Shown here: positions 18,136-27,769 of the stretch, in pieces
Layout: every line of letters begins with the position of its first letter
How positions within the stretch are numbered: the first letter of the stretch is position 1
Assembly (NCBI RefSeq): GCF_002453355.1
Contig: NZ_DKGQ01000036.1
Span: 5,532-69,531, forward strand
Length of the DNA stretch: 64,000 nt
Source of the DNA: Psychrobacter sp. UBA6766
Lineage (GTDB): Bacteria > Pseudomonadota > Gammaproteobacteria > Pseudomonadales > Moraxellaceae
Direction: 5' to 3'
Translations under genes and position numbers: made by a program
The notes under the pieces: generated by a model
The model's database searches: none
What the model saw: the letters and a program-made list of their open reading frames with translations, nothing else
Told to the model about the DNA's origin: nothing

Positions 18136-18930
18136 ATGGTAGCAAATCCCACCGAGCTGATTACCTCAGATAAGAACACCAGTATCAAGTTGGTCAAAGG
18201 TTTATTGACGCAAGCGCGCCAACGCAAAAAACAGGCCCAAACGGTCGTTGAGGGCGTGCATTTAATCGATGCCGCTCTGCGTAGCGATTACCCATTTGTT
18301 CAAATATTGCTTTCTGAATCAGCGCACCATCACTCTGAAGTTCAGCAACTATTGACGCGCTTGCCAACTTATACGCCTATTTTAACTTTATCGGATTCCC
18401 TGTATGAAAGTATTCGCAGTTTAGGAACTGGTATCGATATCATGGCACTGATTAATATCCCAACGCCTAGCCTAACAACCATCAATGATGATTGCTTGAT
18501 TCTTAATGACGTCCAAGACAGCGGCAATGTGGGCACTCTTTTACGCACGGCTGCTGCAGTTGGTATCAAAAACATACTTTGCACCAGTGGCACAGCACAA
18601 GCTTGGTCACCAAAAACACTAAGAGCAGGAATGGGAGCACAGTTCGCCCTCAGCATTTATGAAGGGTTAAGCGTACAAGATATTTTAGATAATGTGCAAA
18701 CGCCGCTATTTGCCACCAGCTCGCATACCGATACCGTTATTTATCAACATGACTTAAAAAAGCCAATTGCTTGGATTATGGGGCATGAAGGCCAAGGCGT
18801 TTGCGATGAGCTGATGCAATGCGCGACCCCTATTGCTCTGCCGCAGCCGAATGGTCAAGAAAGCCTGAATGTCGCTATCGCAGGGTCATTATGCTTGTAT
18901 GAGACGTTGCGTCAAAGAAATTATGCTTAG
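18136..18930 (+). CDS. SpoU/TrmH-family RNA 2'-O-methyltransferase
   Basis: A SPOUT methyltransferase of 264 residues. The three family motifs are clear: ILNDVQDSGNVGTLLRTAAA near residue 120, IMGHEGQGV near residue 215, and IALPQPNGQESLNVAIAGSL near residue 235; these form the S-adenosylmethionine knot. The N-terminal part (KGLLTQARQRKKQAQTVVEG) is the substrate-binding domain. The exact RNA target (rRNA or tRNA) cannot be told from sequence alone. Confidence 0.88.
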   Translation: MVANPTELITSDKNTSIKLVKGLLTQARQRKKQAQTVVEGVHLIDAALRSDYPFVQILLSESAHHHSEVQQLLTRLPTYTPILTLSDSLYESIRSLGTGIDIMALINIPTPSLTTINDDCLILNDVQDSGNVGTLLRTAAAVGIKNILCTSGTAQAWSPKTLRAGMGAQFALSIYEGLSVQDILDNVQTPLFATSSHTDTVIYQHDLKKPIAWIMGHEGQGVCDELMQCATPIALPQPNGQESLNVAIAGSLCLYETLRQRNYA

Positions 18931-18955
18931 AGTCATTCAGATAAAGCATAAAAAA

Positions 18956-18980
18956 CCCGCTATTTTATAGCGGGCTTTTT
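18956..18980. terminator. Bidirectional intrinsic terminator
   Basis: CCCGCTA (18956-18962) pairs with TAGCGGG (18968-18974), with A residues on the left and T residues on the right. It lies between the convergent methyltransferase (plus) and etfA (minus). Confidence 0.9.
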
Positions 18981-19008
18981 TACTTCTGATTCATCAAGTA
19001 AGTAATAA

Positions 19009-19941
19009 TTAGATCTTGCTAGTCAATTCAGGCAATGCTTCAAATAAATCCGCTTCTAAGAAGTAATCAGCAACGCTAGCGATTGGAGATTCTGGGTCAT
19101 TATTGATAGCAACGATGACTTTAGAGTCCTTCATACCCGCTAAATGCTGAATCGCACCTGAGATACCAGCTGCGATATACAGGTCTGGTGCAACAATTTT
19201 ACCCGTTTGACCGACCTGCATATCGTTTGGTACATAACCTGCATCAACAGCGGCACGTGACGCGCCAACCGCAGCACCAAGCTTATCCGCTAGTGGTTCG
19301 ATGTATTTAGTGAAGTTTTCACCGTTTGCTAGCGCACGACCACCAGAAACCACGATACTTGCTGAGGTCAATTCAGGACGGTCAGACTTTGCCATCTCTT
19401 CATTCACAAAGCTTGATTTACCCAAATCTTGGACATTATCAAGGGTTTCAACAGACGCTGAACCGCCTTCGCTGGCTACTGGATCAAAAGCAGTGGTACG
19501 AACTGTTAGTACCACTTTATCTTCTGACGTTTTAACGGTTGCCGTGGCGTTACCAGCATAGATAGGACGCTCGAAGGTGTTTGCATCTACCACAGCAGAG
19601 ACTTCTGACAACATGCTAACGTCAAGTAAAGCGGCAACGCGTGGCATAAAGTTTTTACCAGTGGTGGTAGCAGCGGCGATGATATGACTATAATCACCAG
19701 CGATATCAGCAACCAATAGGGCAATATTACCTGCTAATTGATGCTCATAAGCTGCGTTATCAGCTAACAGTACTTTTGTCACACCTTCTGCTTTAGCGGC
19801 GGCATCAGCTGCTGCTTGCGCACCGCTACCAGCAACCAATACGTGAACATCATCACCTATTTGCTTAGCAGCAGCGATAGTGTTTAGGGTTGCCTTTTTT
19901 AGACTGGCATTGTCATGTTCTGCATATACCAAAATTGCCAT
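19009..19941 (-). CDS. etfA: Electron transfer flavoprotein alpha subunit
   Basis: EtfA binds FAD and, with EtfB, carries electrons from acyl-CoA and other dehydrogenases to ETF:ubiquinone oxidoreductase. The 310 residues show the FAD-domain motifs SGGRAL near residue 195, VGASRAAVDAGY, QVGQTGKIVAPDLYIAAGISGAIQH and the late INNDPESPIASVADY. It follows etfB on the same strand after about 150 bases. Confidence 0.97.
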   Translation of the reverse strand: MAILVYAEHDNASLKKATLNTIAAAKQIGDDVHVLVAGSGAQAAADAAAKAEGVTKVLLADNAAYEHQLAGNIALLVADIAGDYSHIIAAATTTGKNFMPRVAALLDVSMLSEVSAVVDANTFERPIYAGNATATVKTSEDKVVLTVRTTAFDPVASEGGSASVETLDNVQDLGKSSFVNEEMAKSDRPELTSASIVVSGGRALANGENFTKYIEPLADKLGAAVGASRAAVDAGYVPNDMQVGQTGKIVAPDLYIAAGISGAIQHLAGMKDSKVIVAINNDPESPIASVADYFLEADLFEALPELTSKI

Positions 19942-20088
19942 TGTTTTTATCCTTTATTTATTCGTATCATCTATTCATGCAGTTGTTGGTGTACAAAGTT
20001 ATTTAAGAGTCCAGTTTAAATGTTAAACCTTTTAATTATCATAACTTTGCACAAGATATGCCGTAGCAAAATACTCAATACTAAAGTA

Positions 20089-20838
20089 TTAGATTACTTT
20101 TGCTTCATTTTTTAGCTTATCGACCAACTCGTCAACTGAACCTACCTTGATGCCCGCTTTACGCTCAGAAGGCGGCACGACTTTGATAATTTCTTGCTTA
20201 GAAGCCATATCAACACCAAAATCGGCAGGGGTTTTTTCATCAAGTGGCTTTTTCTTCGCTTTCATGATATTTGGTAATTTAGCATAACGTGGCTCATTTA
20301 AGCGTAAGTCGGTAGTGATAACTGCTGGTAGCTCAAGCGCTAGTGTTTGCAAACCACCGTCGATTTCACGTGTGACATTTACTTTGTCGCCTTCAACTTT
20401 TACTTCTGACGCGAAAGTACCCTGACCGATACCCATCAATGCCGCGAGCATCTGACCGGTTTGGTTGTTATCGTCATCAATTGCTTGTTTACCCAATAAG
20501 ATAATATCTGTAGACTCAGATTCAGCGATGCTTTTAAGTATTTTAGCCACTTGTAATGGATAAGGTTTTTCATCAGACACCACTAAAACACCACGGTCAG
20601 CACCCAATGCTAAAGCTGCACGAATCTGCTCTTGTGATTCTTTTGGACCGATTGAGGCAACAATCACTTCATCAATCACGCCCGCTTCTTTTAAACGAAC
20701 CGCTTCTTCAACGGCGATTTCATCAAAAGGATTGATTGACATTTTAGTGTTAGATAAATCCACGCCCGAATTATCAGCTTTTACACGAACTTTTACGTTG
20801 TAATCAATGACACGCTTGACCGCTACTAATGCTTTCAT
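20089..20838 (-). CDS. etfB: Electron transfer flavoprotein beta subunit
   Basis: The beta subunit of the ETF heterodimer. The 249 residues start MKALVAVKRVIDYNVKVRV and include the AMP-site and signature region IILLGKQAIDDDNNQTGQM near residue 115. The end is rich in Lys. GAGG lies 5-8 bases before the ATG. The etfB-etfA order is usual; ETF-QO is not in the window. Confidence 0.97.
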   Translation of the reverse strand: MKALVAVKRVIDYNVKVRVKADNSGVDLSNTKMSINPFDEIAVEEAVRLKEAGVIDEVIVASIGPKESQEQIRAALALGADRGVLVVSDEKPYPLQVAKILKSIAESESTDIILLGKQAIDDDNNQTGQMLAALMGIGQGTFASEVKVEGDKVNVTREIDGGLQTLALELPAVITTDLRLNEPRYAKLPNIMKAKKKPLDEKTPADFGVDMASKQEIIKVVPPSERKAGIKVGSVDELVDKLKNEAKVI

Positions 20839-21354
20839 ACGTTCCTCGTTTATTAATGTTATGAATTAAAACTACCAATTAAGAACCAAAGGTTCATTTT
20901 TTTCAAACTGTTGTGAAAATTGTCGTTCAAAATACTACTAAAGGTTATTACCACATTAACATAGATTTAAAACAGCCACTCATAAGCCACTGACCAAAAG
21001 TGTATCGGCACAATGTCCATTATTCGCTACTTGTGATTTACTACTAGTATTTACTCAAATTGCTATTTACTAAAAATAGAAATTTAAAAGAAAACCATTA
21101 AATCCTGTTAAAGCTAAGCCAACCGTTATTATCAGACCCATCTATCTTGCGTGAGCACAGGAATAAGGTCAAGACAACGCCGTGAATAATGCGTCATAAA
21201 TTTGTCACCATTGTTGCAAAAACTGTCTATAAGCGCTTAAATAGTAGATTGATCTGATCAAAAGCTTTAACCTTTATAGCATCTTCAATCTTCTAATGAC
21301 CGACTGTTTTGTTATTATTTCTCAAGCGAGCTTTTTTACCCTCAGGGTGTGTCA
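20839..21354. other. Intergenic region upstream of etfB
   Basis: About 515 bases without a gene between etfB and the end of the DUF421 gene. It contains a small plus-strand hairpin with a T run (GAACC/GGTTC, 20883-20895, then seven T) and a TTGATC/GATCAA palindrome near 21250. Neither lies where a known transcript would need it. I see no coding sequence. Confidence 0.4.
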
Positions 21355-21912
21355 TCAGACTGCTTTTGAGGAATGAACTAGTAAGTGACTGTCACGAATG
21401 TCGTCAAACAGCGACCAGTCAGGCGCGGTATTATCCTGCTTAATGACGCTCATATCGCCGGTCGTTTCCATAATAACGGCGAATACTTCGCTCTTTGATT
21501 TCAATCCATTCTTACGCAATACTTCCTGAACATCGCTTTTGGTCAGATTGGCTTCTTTTAAATTATCGCAAAAATACTCTCCATGCGCCATTAATATGAT
21601 TGCTTGATTATCAATGATCGATTTTAAAGGCTTAAATTTACGCCTAATAAGAGATATAGTACCTTGAATAAGAAATAAAACCGCAACGGCGACTAAGCCT
21701 TGCGACAAAGATGGGTTGTCAGATAAGATGGTTGACGCCAGTATGCTGCCGATAGCGACGGTCATTGCAAAATCATAGCTTGAAAGCTTGGAAAAACTGC
21801 GCAATCCCATAACCCGAGTGAATAGAATAAGCGCTAAATACAACCCAAACGCCGTTATAGAAATGCCGACTACTTGCTGCCATTCAATCGCAAACCAAGA
21901 TTTCCAGTCCAT
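21355..21912 (-). CDS. DUF421 (YetF-like) membrane protein
   Basis: This 185-residue protein has three N-terminal membrane helices (about 15-35, 48-65 and 70-88). These include the family motif LILFTRVMGLRSFSKLSSYD. A soluble C-terminal domain follows, with NLKEANLTKSDVQEVLRKNG and a late VIMETTGDMSVI. These fit DUF421/YetF proteins; their role is unsettled. It is probably monocistronic. Confidence 0.85.
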   Translation of the reverse strand: MDWKSWFAIEWQQVVGISITAFGLYLALILFTRVMGLRSFSKLSSYDFAMTVAIGSILASTILSDNPSLSQGLVAVAVLFLIQGTISLIRRKFKPLKSIIDNQAIILMAHGEYFCDNLKEANLTKSDVQEVLRKNGLKSKSEVFAVIMETTGDMSVIKQDNTAPDWSLFDDIRDSHLLVHSSKAV

Positions 21913-22035
21913 AGGCTAGCCTTTTTTATTGAGTTTTAGTAAATAAATACGTTATTAAAATAAGAGCTCTTCTGCTTAAACTTAATGATAACCACACATT
22001 GTCTGCCCTGTTTCTCAGCAAAAAAATTTCATAAA

Positions 22036-22063
22036 AAAAGCAACCTGATGAATGGTTGCTTTT
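22036..22063 (-). terminator. Intrinsic terminator after the cold-shock gene
   Basis: A perfect 10-bp stem AAAAGCAACC / GGTTGCTTTT (22036-22045 with 22054-22063). On the minus strand it is followed by a T run, and it lies about 115 bases after the csp stop codon. Confidence 0.88.
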
Positions 22064-22179
22064 TTTTAAAGTCTAAACAGTATTTTTATTGTTTTAACAA
22101 ACAAAGGAATCAATACTTATCGATCATCTTTTAGTATCAAGTAAACTGATAAATCAGCCTTACTCAATAATCATTAAGA

Positions 22180-22392
22180 TTAGATAGCTTCGATTTGCTC
22201 AGCTTGTGGGCCTTTTTTGCCATCACCTAAGATGAAAGACACTTTTTGGCCTTCGGCTAGAGTTTTGAAACCGTTACCTTGGATAGCGCTGTAGTGAGCG
22301 AATACGTCTTGTCCGCCATTGTCTTGAGCGATAAAACCAAAACCTTTAGCTTCATTAAACCACTTTACAGTGCCTTCAACTTTCTCTGACAT
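22180..22392 (-). CDS. Cold-shock protein, CspA family
   Basis: A 70-residue single OB-fold protein that binds single-stranded RNA and acts as an RNA chaperone. Both RNA-binding motifs are present: KGFGFI (RNP1) and DVFAHYSAI (RNP2). The start is ATG 22392, with AGGA 6 bases upstream. The open frame extends 15 codons further upstream but that part is not conserved in the family. It has its own promoter and a leader of about 150 nt. Confidence 0.95.
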   Translation of the reverse strand: MSEKVEGTVKWFNEAKGFGFIAQDNGGQDVFAHYSAIQGNGFKTLAEGQKVSFILGDGKKGPQAEQIEAI

Positions 22393-22550
22393 AAATTTTC
22401 CTAACTCTTTAACGGTTGGTGAGACGTCTGTCATCACCGATTGATTGTTATATACTCAAGTATTTTTTGCTAAATGCTTTGGCCTAAACCCTTGATATAT
22501 CTACAAGATAACCGACGAGTTCTTACCTAAAATCCTATGAGTACAAGCTG

Positions 22551-22576
22551 ATTATAACAGCTTTTCCCAACTGCAA
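22551..22576 (-). promoter_or_regulatory. Extended -10 promoter of the cold-shock gene
   Basis: On the minus strand TGTTATAAT gives an extended -10 (TATAAT at 22556-22551). A TTGCAG at 22576-22571 lies 14 bases upstream as a short-spaced -35. The predicted start near 22544 would give a 5' leader of about 150 nt, similar to the long cold-responsive leaders of cspA genes. Confidence 0.62.
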
Positions 22577-22734
22577 CAGGTTAAATTACTTTTTTTTGTA
22601 AACAATTACTGCTTACGGTAAATTTTAACTCGAGAGTAGACGTTTTAACTTAAGTATTTGATTATTATCAGTATTTAATAATTAACGAATAATAGCTGAT
22701 TTCAATTACTCATTATATAAGTAATAAAACATAC

Positions 22735-23169
22735 TTATATCGGTAGCGGCAACCACGGTGATAATAAAACCAGTAAACACAGCGCAAAAAATATCAAGGA
22801 AAATGATTGGCTATAAGCAATGTACTTAGCTGGAACGACCAAGTCTTTTGGCGAGTCTGGTATGCCTTTGCGCTTGAGCAATCGGGTGCCATATATCCAG
22901 CCGTATATTGTATAAATACTATAAGCCACCGGGACGGCAATCGCTAGTGGCGCCAAGTCAATAACGTATAAGGCAAGAGTAGAGACAAAAAACCAAGCAG
23001 TATCCAGTAAAGAGCTGACTCGAAAAAACTTGGATTGGGGCAGCTTACCTTCGCTGCGCTTGAGCATCTCACCTTCTATCCATATCAATACTGCTACCAC
23101 AGCGCTCAGAGTAATGTAGATAAATTGCGGCGTTAACCAGTTAGGACTTGATATTTGCACAACAGACAA
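22735..23169 (-). CDS. Unknown four-helix membrane protein
   Basis: A 144-residue protein I do not recognise. Four hydrophobic segments are visible (about 14-30, 52-70, 74-92 and 118-140). They are separated by basic loops such as RSEGKLPQSKFFR and RLLKRKGIPDSPKDL. The start is uncertain: TTG 23169, or GTG 23160 with an AGG 9 bases upstream. The neighbours are the cold-shock gene and ilvC; neither suggests a function. Confidence 0.6.
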   Translation of the reverse strand: MSVVQISSPNWLTPQFIYITLSAVVAVLIWIEGEMLKRSEGKLPQSKFFRVSSLLDTAWFFVSTLALYVIDLAPLAIAVPVAYSIYTIYGWIYGTRLLKRKGIPDSPKDLVVPAKYIAYSQSFSLIFFALCLLVLLSPWLPLPI

Positions 23170-23352
23170 CCTGTAATCAAAAAAAAATAAGGATAAGAAC
23201 CAAGCGCTCAGATAATTTATCAGCGTTTGGTTTTAGTATTTTTTAAATAAATAAGCAAGTCTGCTTATATGAGGCAGGGGTAGTGAGTTTTCAACCAGTA
23301 GCAAGCGATTACTGTGGCAACTTTCTCTAGACTATTAAATTGCTAACCATTA

Positions 23353-23388
23353 AAAAACCCATGCTATCAAGTGATAACATGGGTTTTT
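23353..23388 (-). terminator. Intrinsic terminator after ilvC
   Basis: AAAAACCCATG (23353-23363) and CATGGGTTTTT (23378-23388) pair perfectly, with an inner TATCA/TGATA extension. It lies about 60 bases after the ilvC stop and has T-rich ends on either strand. Confidence 0.92.
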
Positions 23389-23446
23389 AATGCTTAATAA
23401 TTAAAATATTGAGTGTTGAATGTTTAATCAATCATTCACTAATAAA

Positions 23447-24463
23447 TTAGTTTTTGTCTTTATCAATGATTTTGTTACCACCAATCCAAGGCATCATGCC
23501 GCGCAATTTAGCACCAGTCACTTCGATTTGATGTTCAGCGTTGTTACGACGACGGGCAGTCATTGAAGGATAGTTGGTTGCACCTTCAGAGATAAACATC
23601 TTTGCGTATTCGCCAGATTGGATGCGTTTTAGCGCATTACGCATGGCTTCGCGTGATTGTTCGTTGATAACTTCAGGGCCAGTCACGTATTCGCCGTACT
23701 CAGCGTTGTTACTGATTGAGTAGTTCATATCAGCGATACCGCCTTCATACATGAGGTCTACGATAAGCTTAAGCTCATGTAAACACTCAAAGTAAGCCAT
23801 TTCTGGTGCATAGCCTGCTTCAGTTAAGGTTTCAAAGCCCATTTTGACTAGCTCAACTGCACCACCACAAAGAACCGCTTGCTCACCAAATAAGTCAGTT
23901 TCAGTTTCGTCCTTAAAGGTGGTTTCGATGATACCTGAACGACCACCACCAACACCAGCAGCATAAGACAAAGCCAACTGCTTAGCTTGACCAGACGCAT
24001 CTTGATAGATAGCGATTAAATCTGGGATACCGCCGCCTTTGGTAAATTCAGAACGTACGGTATGGCCGGGAGCCTTAGGAGCAACCATAATGACGTCAAG
24101 GTCGCTGCGTGGTTCTACTTGGTTGTAATGAATGGCAAAACCATGGGCGAAAGCAAGCGTCGCACCTTCTTTGATATTTGGTTCAATCACGTCACTGTAA
24201 AGCTGTTTTTGGAACTCATCAGGCGTCAAAATCATAACGACGTCAGCGGCTTTTACTGCATCTTCCACTTCTGCAACTTTTAAACCCGCGTTTTCTGCTT
24301 TTTTCCACGAGCTTGAGTTAGCGCGTAGGCCGACTGTTACGTCGACGTCTGAATCTTGTAGATTAAGCGCGTGAGCATGGCCTTGTGAACCGTAACCAAT
24401 AATAGCGACTTTTTTGCCTTGGATGATTGATAGATCACAGTCTTTGTCATAATAAACGTTCAT
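23447..24463 (-). CDS. ilvC: Ketol-acid reductoisomerase
   Basis: IlvC converts acetohydroxy acids to dihydroxy acids in valine, leucine and isoleucine synthesis, using NADPH and Mg2+. The 338-residue short (class I) form shows the Rossmann motif GYGSQGHAHALNLQDS near residue 24. The metal-site region GIIETTFKDETETDLFGEQ is near residue 185. The ATG at 24463 has AAGGA 8 bases upstream. The open frame extends 21 codons further but without family similarity. It follows ilvN by about 130 bases. Confidence 0.97.
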   Translation of the reverse strand: MNVYYDKDCDLSIIQGKKVAIIGYGSQGHAHALNLQDSDVDVTVGLRANSSSWKKAENAGLKVAEVEDAVKAADVVMILTPDEFQKQLYSDVIEPNIKEGATLAFAHGFAIHYNQVEPRSDLDVIMVAPKAPGHTVRSEFTKGGGIPDLIAIYQDASGQAKQLALSYAAGVGGGRSGIIETTFKDETETDLFGEQAVLCGGAVELVKMGFETLTEAGYAPEMAYFECLHELKLIVDLMYEGGIADMNYSISNNAEYGEYVTGPEVINEQSREAMRNALKRIQSGEYAKMFISEGATNYPSMTARRRNNAEHQIEVTGAKLRGMMPWIGGNKIIDKDKN

Positions 24464-24597
24464 AAGTAGAGTCCTTTTCCTAAAACATGGCTGGCCATGG
24501 ATAATAAGCGCTCTTGCTCTAACCACAATCGTAATGTGTTGGCTAAGATGAGCGCGCTGTTGATAATAAATTAAAGTTTTTAATAAAGATTACAAAG

Positions 24598-25095
24598 CTA
24601 TAAGCTGAGTGTTTTTTCGCCGCGTGCAATACCAATCACACCCGAACGCACCACTTCCATAATGCGCTCGCGACCAATCACATCGATAAAGCCATCGAGC
24701 TTGGCTTTATCGCCAACGATTTGAATGGTGTATAGATTAGAGGTCACATCAACGATTTGAGCCCGAAAAATATCGGCACTGCGTTTAATCTCTTCACGTA
24801 CGCCGCCCGTCGCCCGTACTTTAATAAGCATCAGCTCGCGCTCAACGTGAACGTTATCTGTCAGATTTAGCACTTTAACCACTTCAATCAATTTATGCAA
24901 TTGCTTGGTGATTTGCTCAATACTTTCAGGCGAGGTAATCGTTGTGACTGTCAAACGTGAAATACTTGGATCATCGGTAGGTGCGACGTTTAGGGTTTCA
25001 ATATTGTAGCCACGCTGGGAGAACAAGCCGACTAACCGCGACAACGAACCCGCTTCGTTTTCCATCAATACCGAAATCAGATGTTGTTGTTGCAT
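24598..25095 (-). CDS. ilvN: Acetolactate synthase small (regulatory) subunit
   Basis: The regulatory subunit that binds valine for feedback inhibition of acetolactate synthase. It has 165 residues with an N-terminal ACT domain (HLISVLMENEAGSLSRLVGLF then RGYNIETLNVAPTDDPSISR) and the usual C-terminal domain. The ATG at 25095 overlaps the ilvI stop codon by one base (TAATG), and GGGAG lies 8 bases upstream, so the two subunits are coupled. The symbol ilvH is equally used. Confidence 0.96.
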   Translation of the reverse strand: MQQQHLISVLMENEAGSLSRLVGLFSQRGYNIETLNVAPTDDPSISRLTVTTITSPESIEQITKQLHKLIEVVKVLNLTDNVHVERELMLIKVRATGGVREEIKRSADIFRAQIVDVTSNLYTIQIVGDKAKLDGFIDVIGRERIMEVVRSGVIGIARGEKTLSL

Positions 25096-26927
25096 TAGGT
25101 ACGCTCCCCTTTTGTTAACCACATATCACGCATCGCTTGCCCAGCGATTTGCATCGGATATACATGCTCATTACGATCGACATAAACGTCGATGAATACC
25201 AATTTGTCTGTCATTGCCATGGCTTCAGCCAACTGTGCTTCCATCGTTGCAGGATCAGTAATCTTAATGCCGACATGACCGTAGCTTTCAGCCAGTTTCA
25301 CAAAGTCTGGTAGTGAGTTCATATAAGACTGCGCATGACGACCTTCATACAGCATATCTTGCCACTGCTTCACCATACCTAACTGTGCGTTATTTAAGTT
25401 CAAAATCTTGACCGGCAAATTATATTGCAAGCAGGTTGATAGCTCTTGAATATTCATCTGAATAGAGCCTTCACCGGTAATACAAACCACGTCACGCTCA
25501 GGGTGAGCAAGTTTTGCCGCCATAGCATAGGGCAAGCCAACGCCCATGGTGCCCAAACCACCTGAGTTCAGCCACTGACCCGGCTCATTATAAGTATAGT
25601 AAAGAGCAGCAAACATCTGATGCTGACCGACGTCACTGGTGATAATGGCGTTACTATTGGTCACTTTGTCTAAAGCTTGCACCACCGCTTGGGGCTTAAT
25701 ACCATTGTCAGTATTGGTGTCATAACGTAGGCCATGACGCTTACGCCATTCATTAATCTGTGACCACCAATCTAATAAGGCGTGTTGCTCAAGCTGTTTA
25801 TCATCACCGATAATCTCTAACATATCAGTCAGAACTGCTTTAACATCGCCGACGATTGGAATATGCGCATTAATGGTTTTTGAAATAGATGCCGGATCAA
25901 TATCGATATGAATAATCGTCGCGTTTGGACAGAATTTTTTGACATTATTGGTCACGCGGTCATCAAAACGCGCACCGATTGCCAAAATAACGTCAGCATG
26001 ATGCATACTCATATTGGCTTCATAGGTGCCATGCATCCCAAGCATGCCTAAGAACTGATCATCAGAACCTGGAAAAGTACCCAATCCCATCAAAGTATTG
26101 GTTACTGGCAGGTTTAAACGATGCGCAAGCTCAGTCAACTCTCTGCTGGCTTTACTCCAGATGACGCCGCCGCCTGCATAAATAACGGGGCGCTGCGATG
26201 ACAACAAGGTTTCAACGGCCTTTTTAATTTGACCGGTATGACCTTTTAGTGATGGCTGATATGAACGTATAAACACATCTTTTGGATAAGCATAAGCATA
26301 CTTTTCGCTTGGTGCTGTCATATCTTTTGGCACGTCAATGACTACCGGACCCGGACGTCCCGACTGAGCGATATGAAAGGCTTTTTTGACAATCATAGGG
26401 ATTTCGCTAGCGTGGCGCACTTGGAAGCTATGCTTGACGATAGGACGCGATACGCCGACCATGTCGGTTTCTTGGAAGGCATCTTCACCGATTAGGCTAC
26501 TAGGCACCTGACCTGAAATAACCACCATTGGCACCGAATCCATATAAGCAGTGGCAATCGCCGTTACCGTATTGGTCGCGCCCGGACCTGAGGTGGCGAG
26601 CACCACACCTGTCTGACCGGTCACGCGCGAATAAGCATCTGCCATATGCCCGGCTGCTTGTTCATGACGCACTAAAATGTGCTCAATATTTTCTTGTTGA
26701 AACAAGGCATCATAGATATGTAGAACGGCGCCGCCTGGATAGCCAAAAATATATTTGACTCCTTCGTCGGTCAGTGCTTGCACCAACATCTCAGCGCCAG
26801 ATAACATCACCGGCTGCTCGCTACCTTCTGCAAGGCGCTGTTGCTTTTCTTCAAAATTTTTGGCGGCATTACCCGTTTGGGTATGTCCAGTCATGTTAGG
26901 ACTTTGCGTGGTTTGCGTCACTGTCAT
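25095..26927 (-). CDS. ilvI: Acetolactate synthase large (catalytic) subunit
   Basis: A thiamine diphosphate enzyme that makes acetolactate or acetohydroxybutyrate. It shows FGYPGGAVLHIYDAL near residue 60, the catalytic Glu in VRHEQAAGHMADAYSR, and the cofactor site in the region GLGTMGVGLPYAMAA to GEGSIQMNIQELS near residues 460-490. The start is uncertain. ATG 26927 gives 610 residues, but its AAAGG is only 2 bases away; the GTG two codons later has that AAAGG at 8 bases. The family core begins at about residue 41. Confidence 0.94.
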   Translation of the reverse strand: MTVTQTTQSPNMTGHTQTGNAAKNFEEKQQRLAEGSEQPVMLSGAEMLVQALTDEGVKYIFGYPGGAVLHIYDALFQQENIEHILVRHEQAAGHMADAYSRVTGQTGVVLATSGPGATNTVTAIATAYMDSVPMVVISGQVPSSLIGEDAFQETDMVGVSRPIVKHSFQVRHASEIPMIVKKAFHIAQSGRPGPVVIDVPKDMTAPSEKYAYAYPKDVFIRSYQPSLKGHTGQIKKAVETLLSSQRPVIYAGGGVIWSKASRELTELAHRLNLPVTNTLMGLGTFPGSDDQFLGMLGMHGTYEANMSMHHADVILAIGARFDDRVTNNVKKFCPNATIIHIDIDPASISKTINAHIPIVGDVKAVLTDMLEIIGDDKQLEQHALLDWWSQINEWRKRHGLRYDTNTDNGIKPQAVVQALDKVTNSNAIITSDVGQHQMFAALYYTYNEPGQWLNSGGLGTMGVGLPYAMAAKLAHPERDVVCITGEGSIQMNIQELSTCLQYNLPVKILNLNNAQLGMVKQWQDMLYEGRHAQSYMNSLPDFVKLAESYGHVGIKITDPATMEAQLAEAMAMTDKLVFIDVYVDRNEHVYPMQIAGQAMRDMWLTKGERT

Positions 26928-27769
26928 CACCTTTTTTTGTGGTAAGAAGTTGCGCTCACTTATAAGATGAAACACCGTTTGCACAGGGTCGTTCATCTCA
27001 CAAAAATGACGGCAAATTCTTATCCATATCAAGAATGTGTGCCCGCTATATCCAAGTAACGCTGTTATAGAAGACAGCATGCTACTCAAACACAGCAATA
27101 TATGGATGGTCAGCGTTGTGACAGAGTTTATCGATAGACAGTGACAAGATGCGAATGCATCTATAAAAGAGGCTTATTATTTACGAAAAATACAAGTTTA
27201 CGCTAGTGACAAATAAGTAGAGGCAGCATATAAAACGAATCTCAATAGTATTGACACGTTATAGGATTACGAAATCTTATAACTTACTTAATGAGTCGTT
27301 GTTGAAATCACACATTGCGCCCTATTGTTTATTACAGCCAAATCTTACTAACCACAGTAATAATAAGTTTATCTTAGTCATTGTAGACAGATAAGTCCGG
27401 AGACAATAAATACAGATTTTGATAACCATTACGATAATGGCGCTCTATTCCATATCATTGTCACAAAGAAAATAAAGCTAAGCGAGCTACTGATAAGCAA
27501 CCCGTAGTCTTTATTTTCAAGTGCCACGACAATTTTATAAAAGCCGCTCACTGACCAATCAACTGCTATTATATTCGATGGTTTAAGCACCTTTGTCAAG
27601 AAAAACTTCTAAACCCTATCCCTAACTATTAGTTATTAAACAATATACATTTATAATTATTATTTGCTAAAATCAAACGTTAGTGTATTTATATTGTTAT
27701 CAATACGATTAAATATTATTCTTAGCTGATAAATACATCTGTTTCTTACCTATTAAGAGGATTGTCACT
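26928..27769. other. Long divergent intergenic region ilvI / DUF4124-like gene
   Basis: About 840 bases without a recognised gene. The ilvI frame stays open for 57 codons above the chosen start, but that translation lacks family similarity. I looked for an attenuator leader rich in Ile, Leu or Val codons and did not find one. A near-palindrome (GTTATA..GATT/AATC..TATAAC, 27258-27283, 11 of 13 bases matched) could be an operator. The right end (27640-27720) is very AT-rich. Confidence 0.4.

Noticed and set aside
20883..20903. Terminator on the plus strand upstream of etfB
   Set aside because: Stem of only five pairs, and no plus-strand gene precedes it (the methyltransferase is terminated at about 18975).
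25095..27098. ilvI as a 667-residue protein starting at 27098
   Set aside because: The first 57 residues of that frame have no similarity to acetolactate synthases, and the family core begins much later. An uncommon mitochondrial-like leader makes no sense in a bacterium.
26928..27769. ilv attenuator with leader peptide
   Set aside because: No short ORF rich in Ile, Leu or Val with a following terminator was found on the minus strand.
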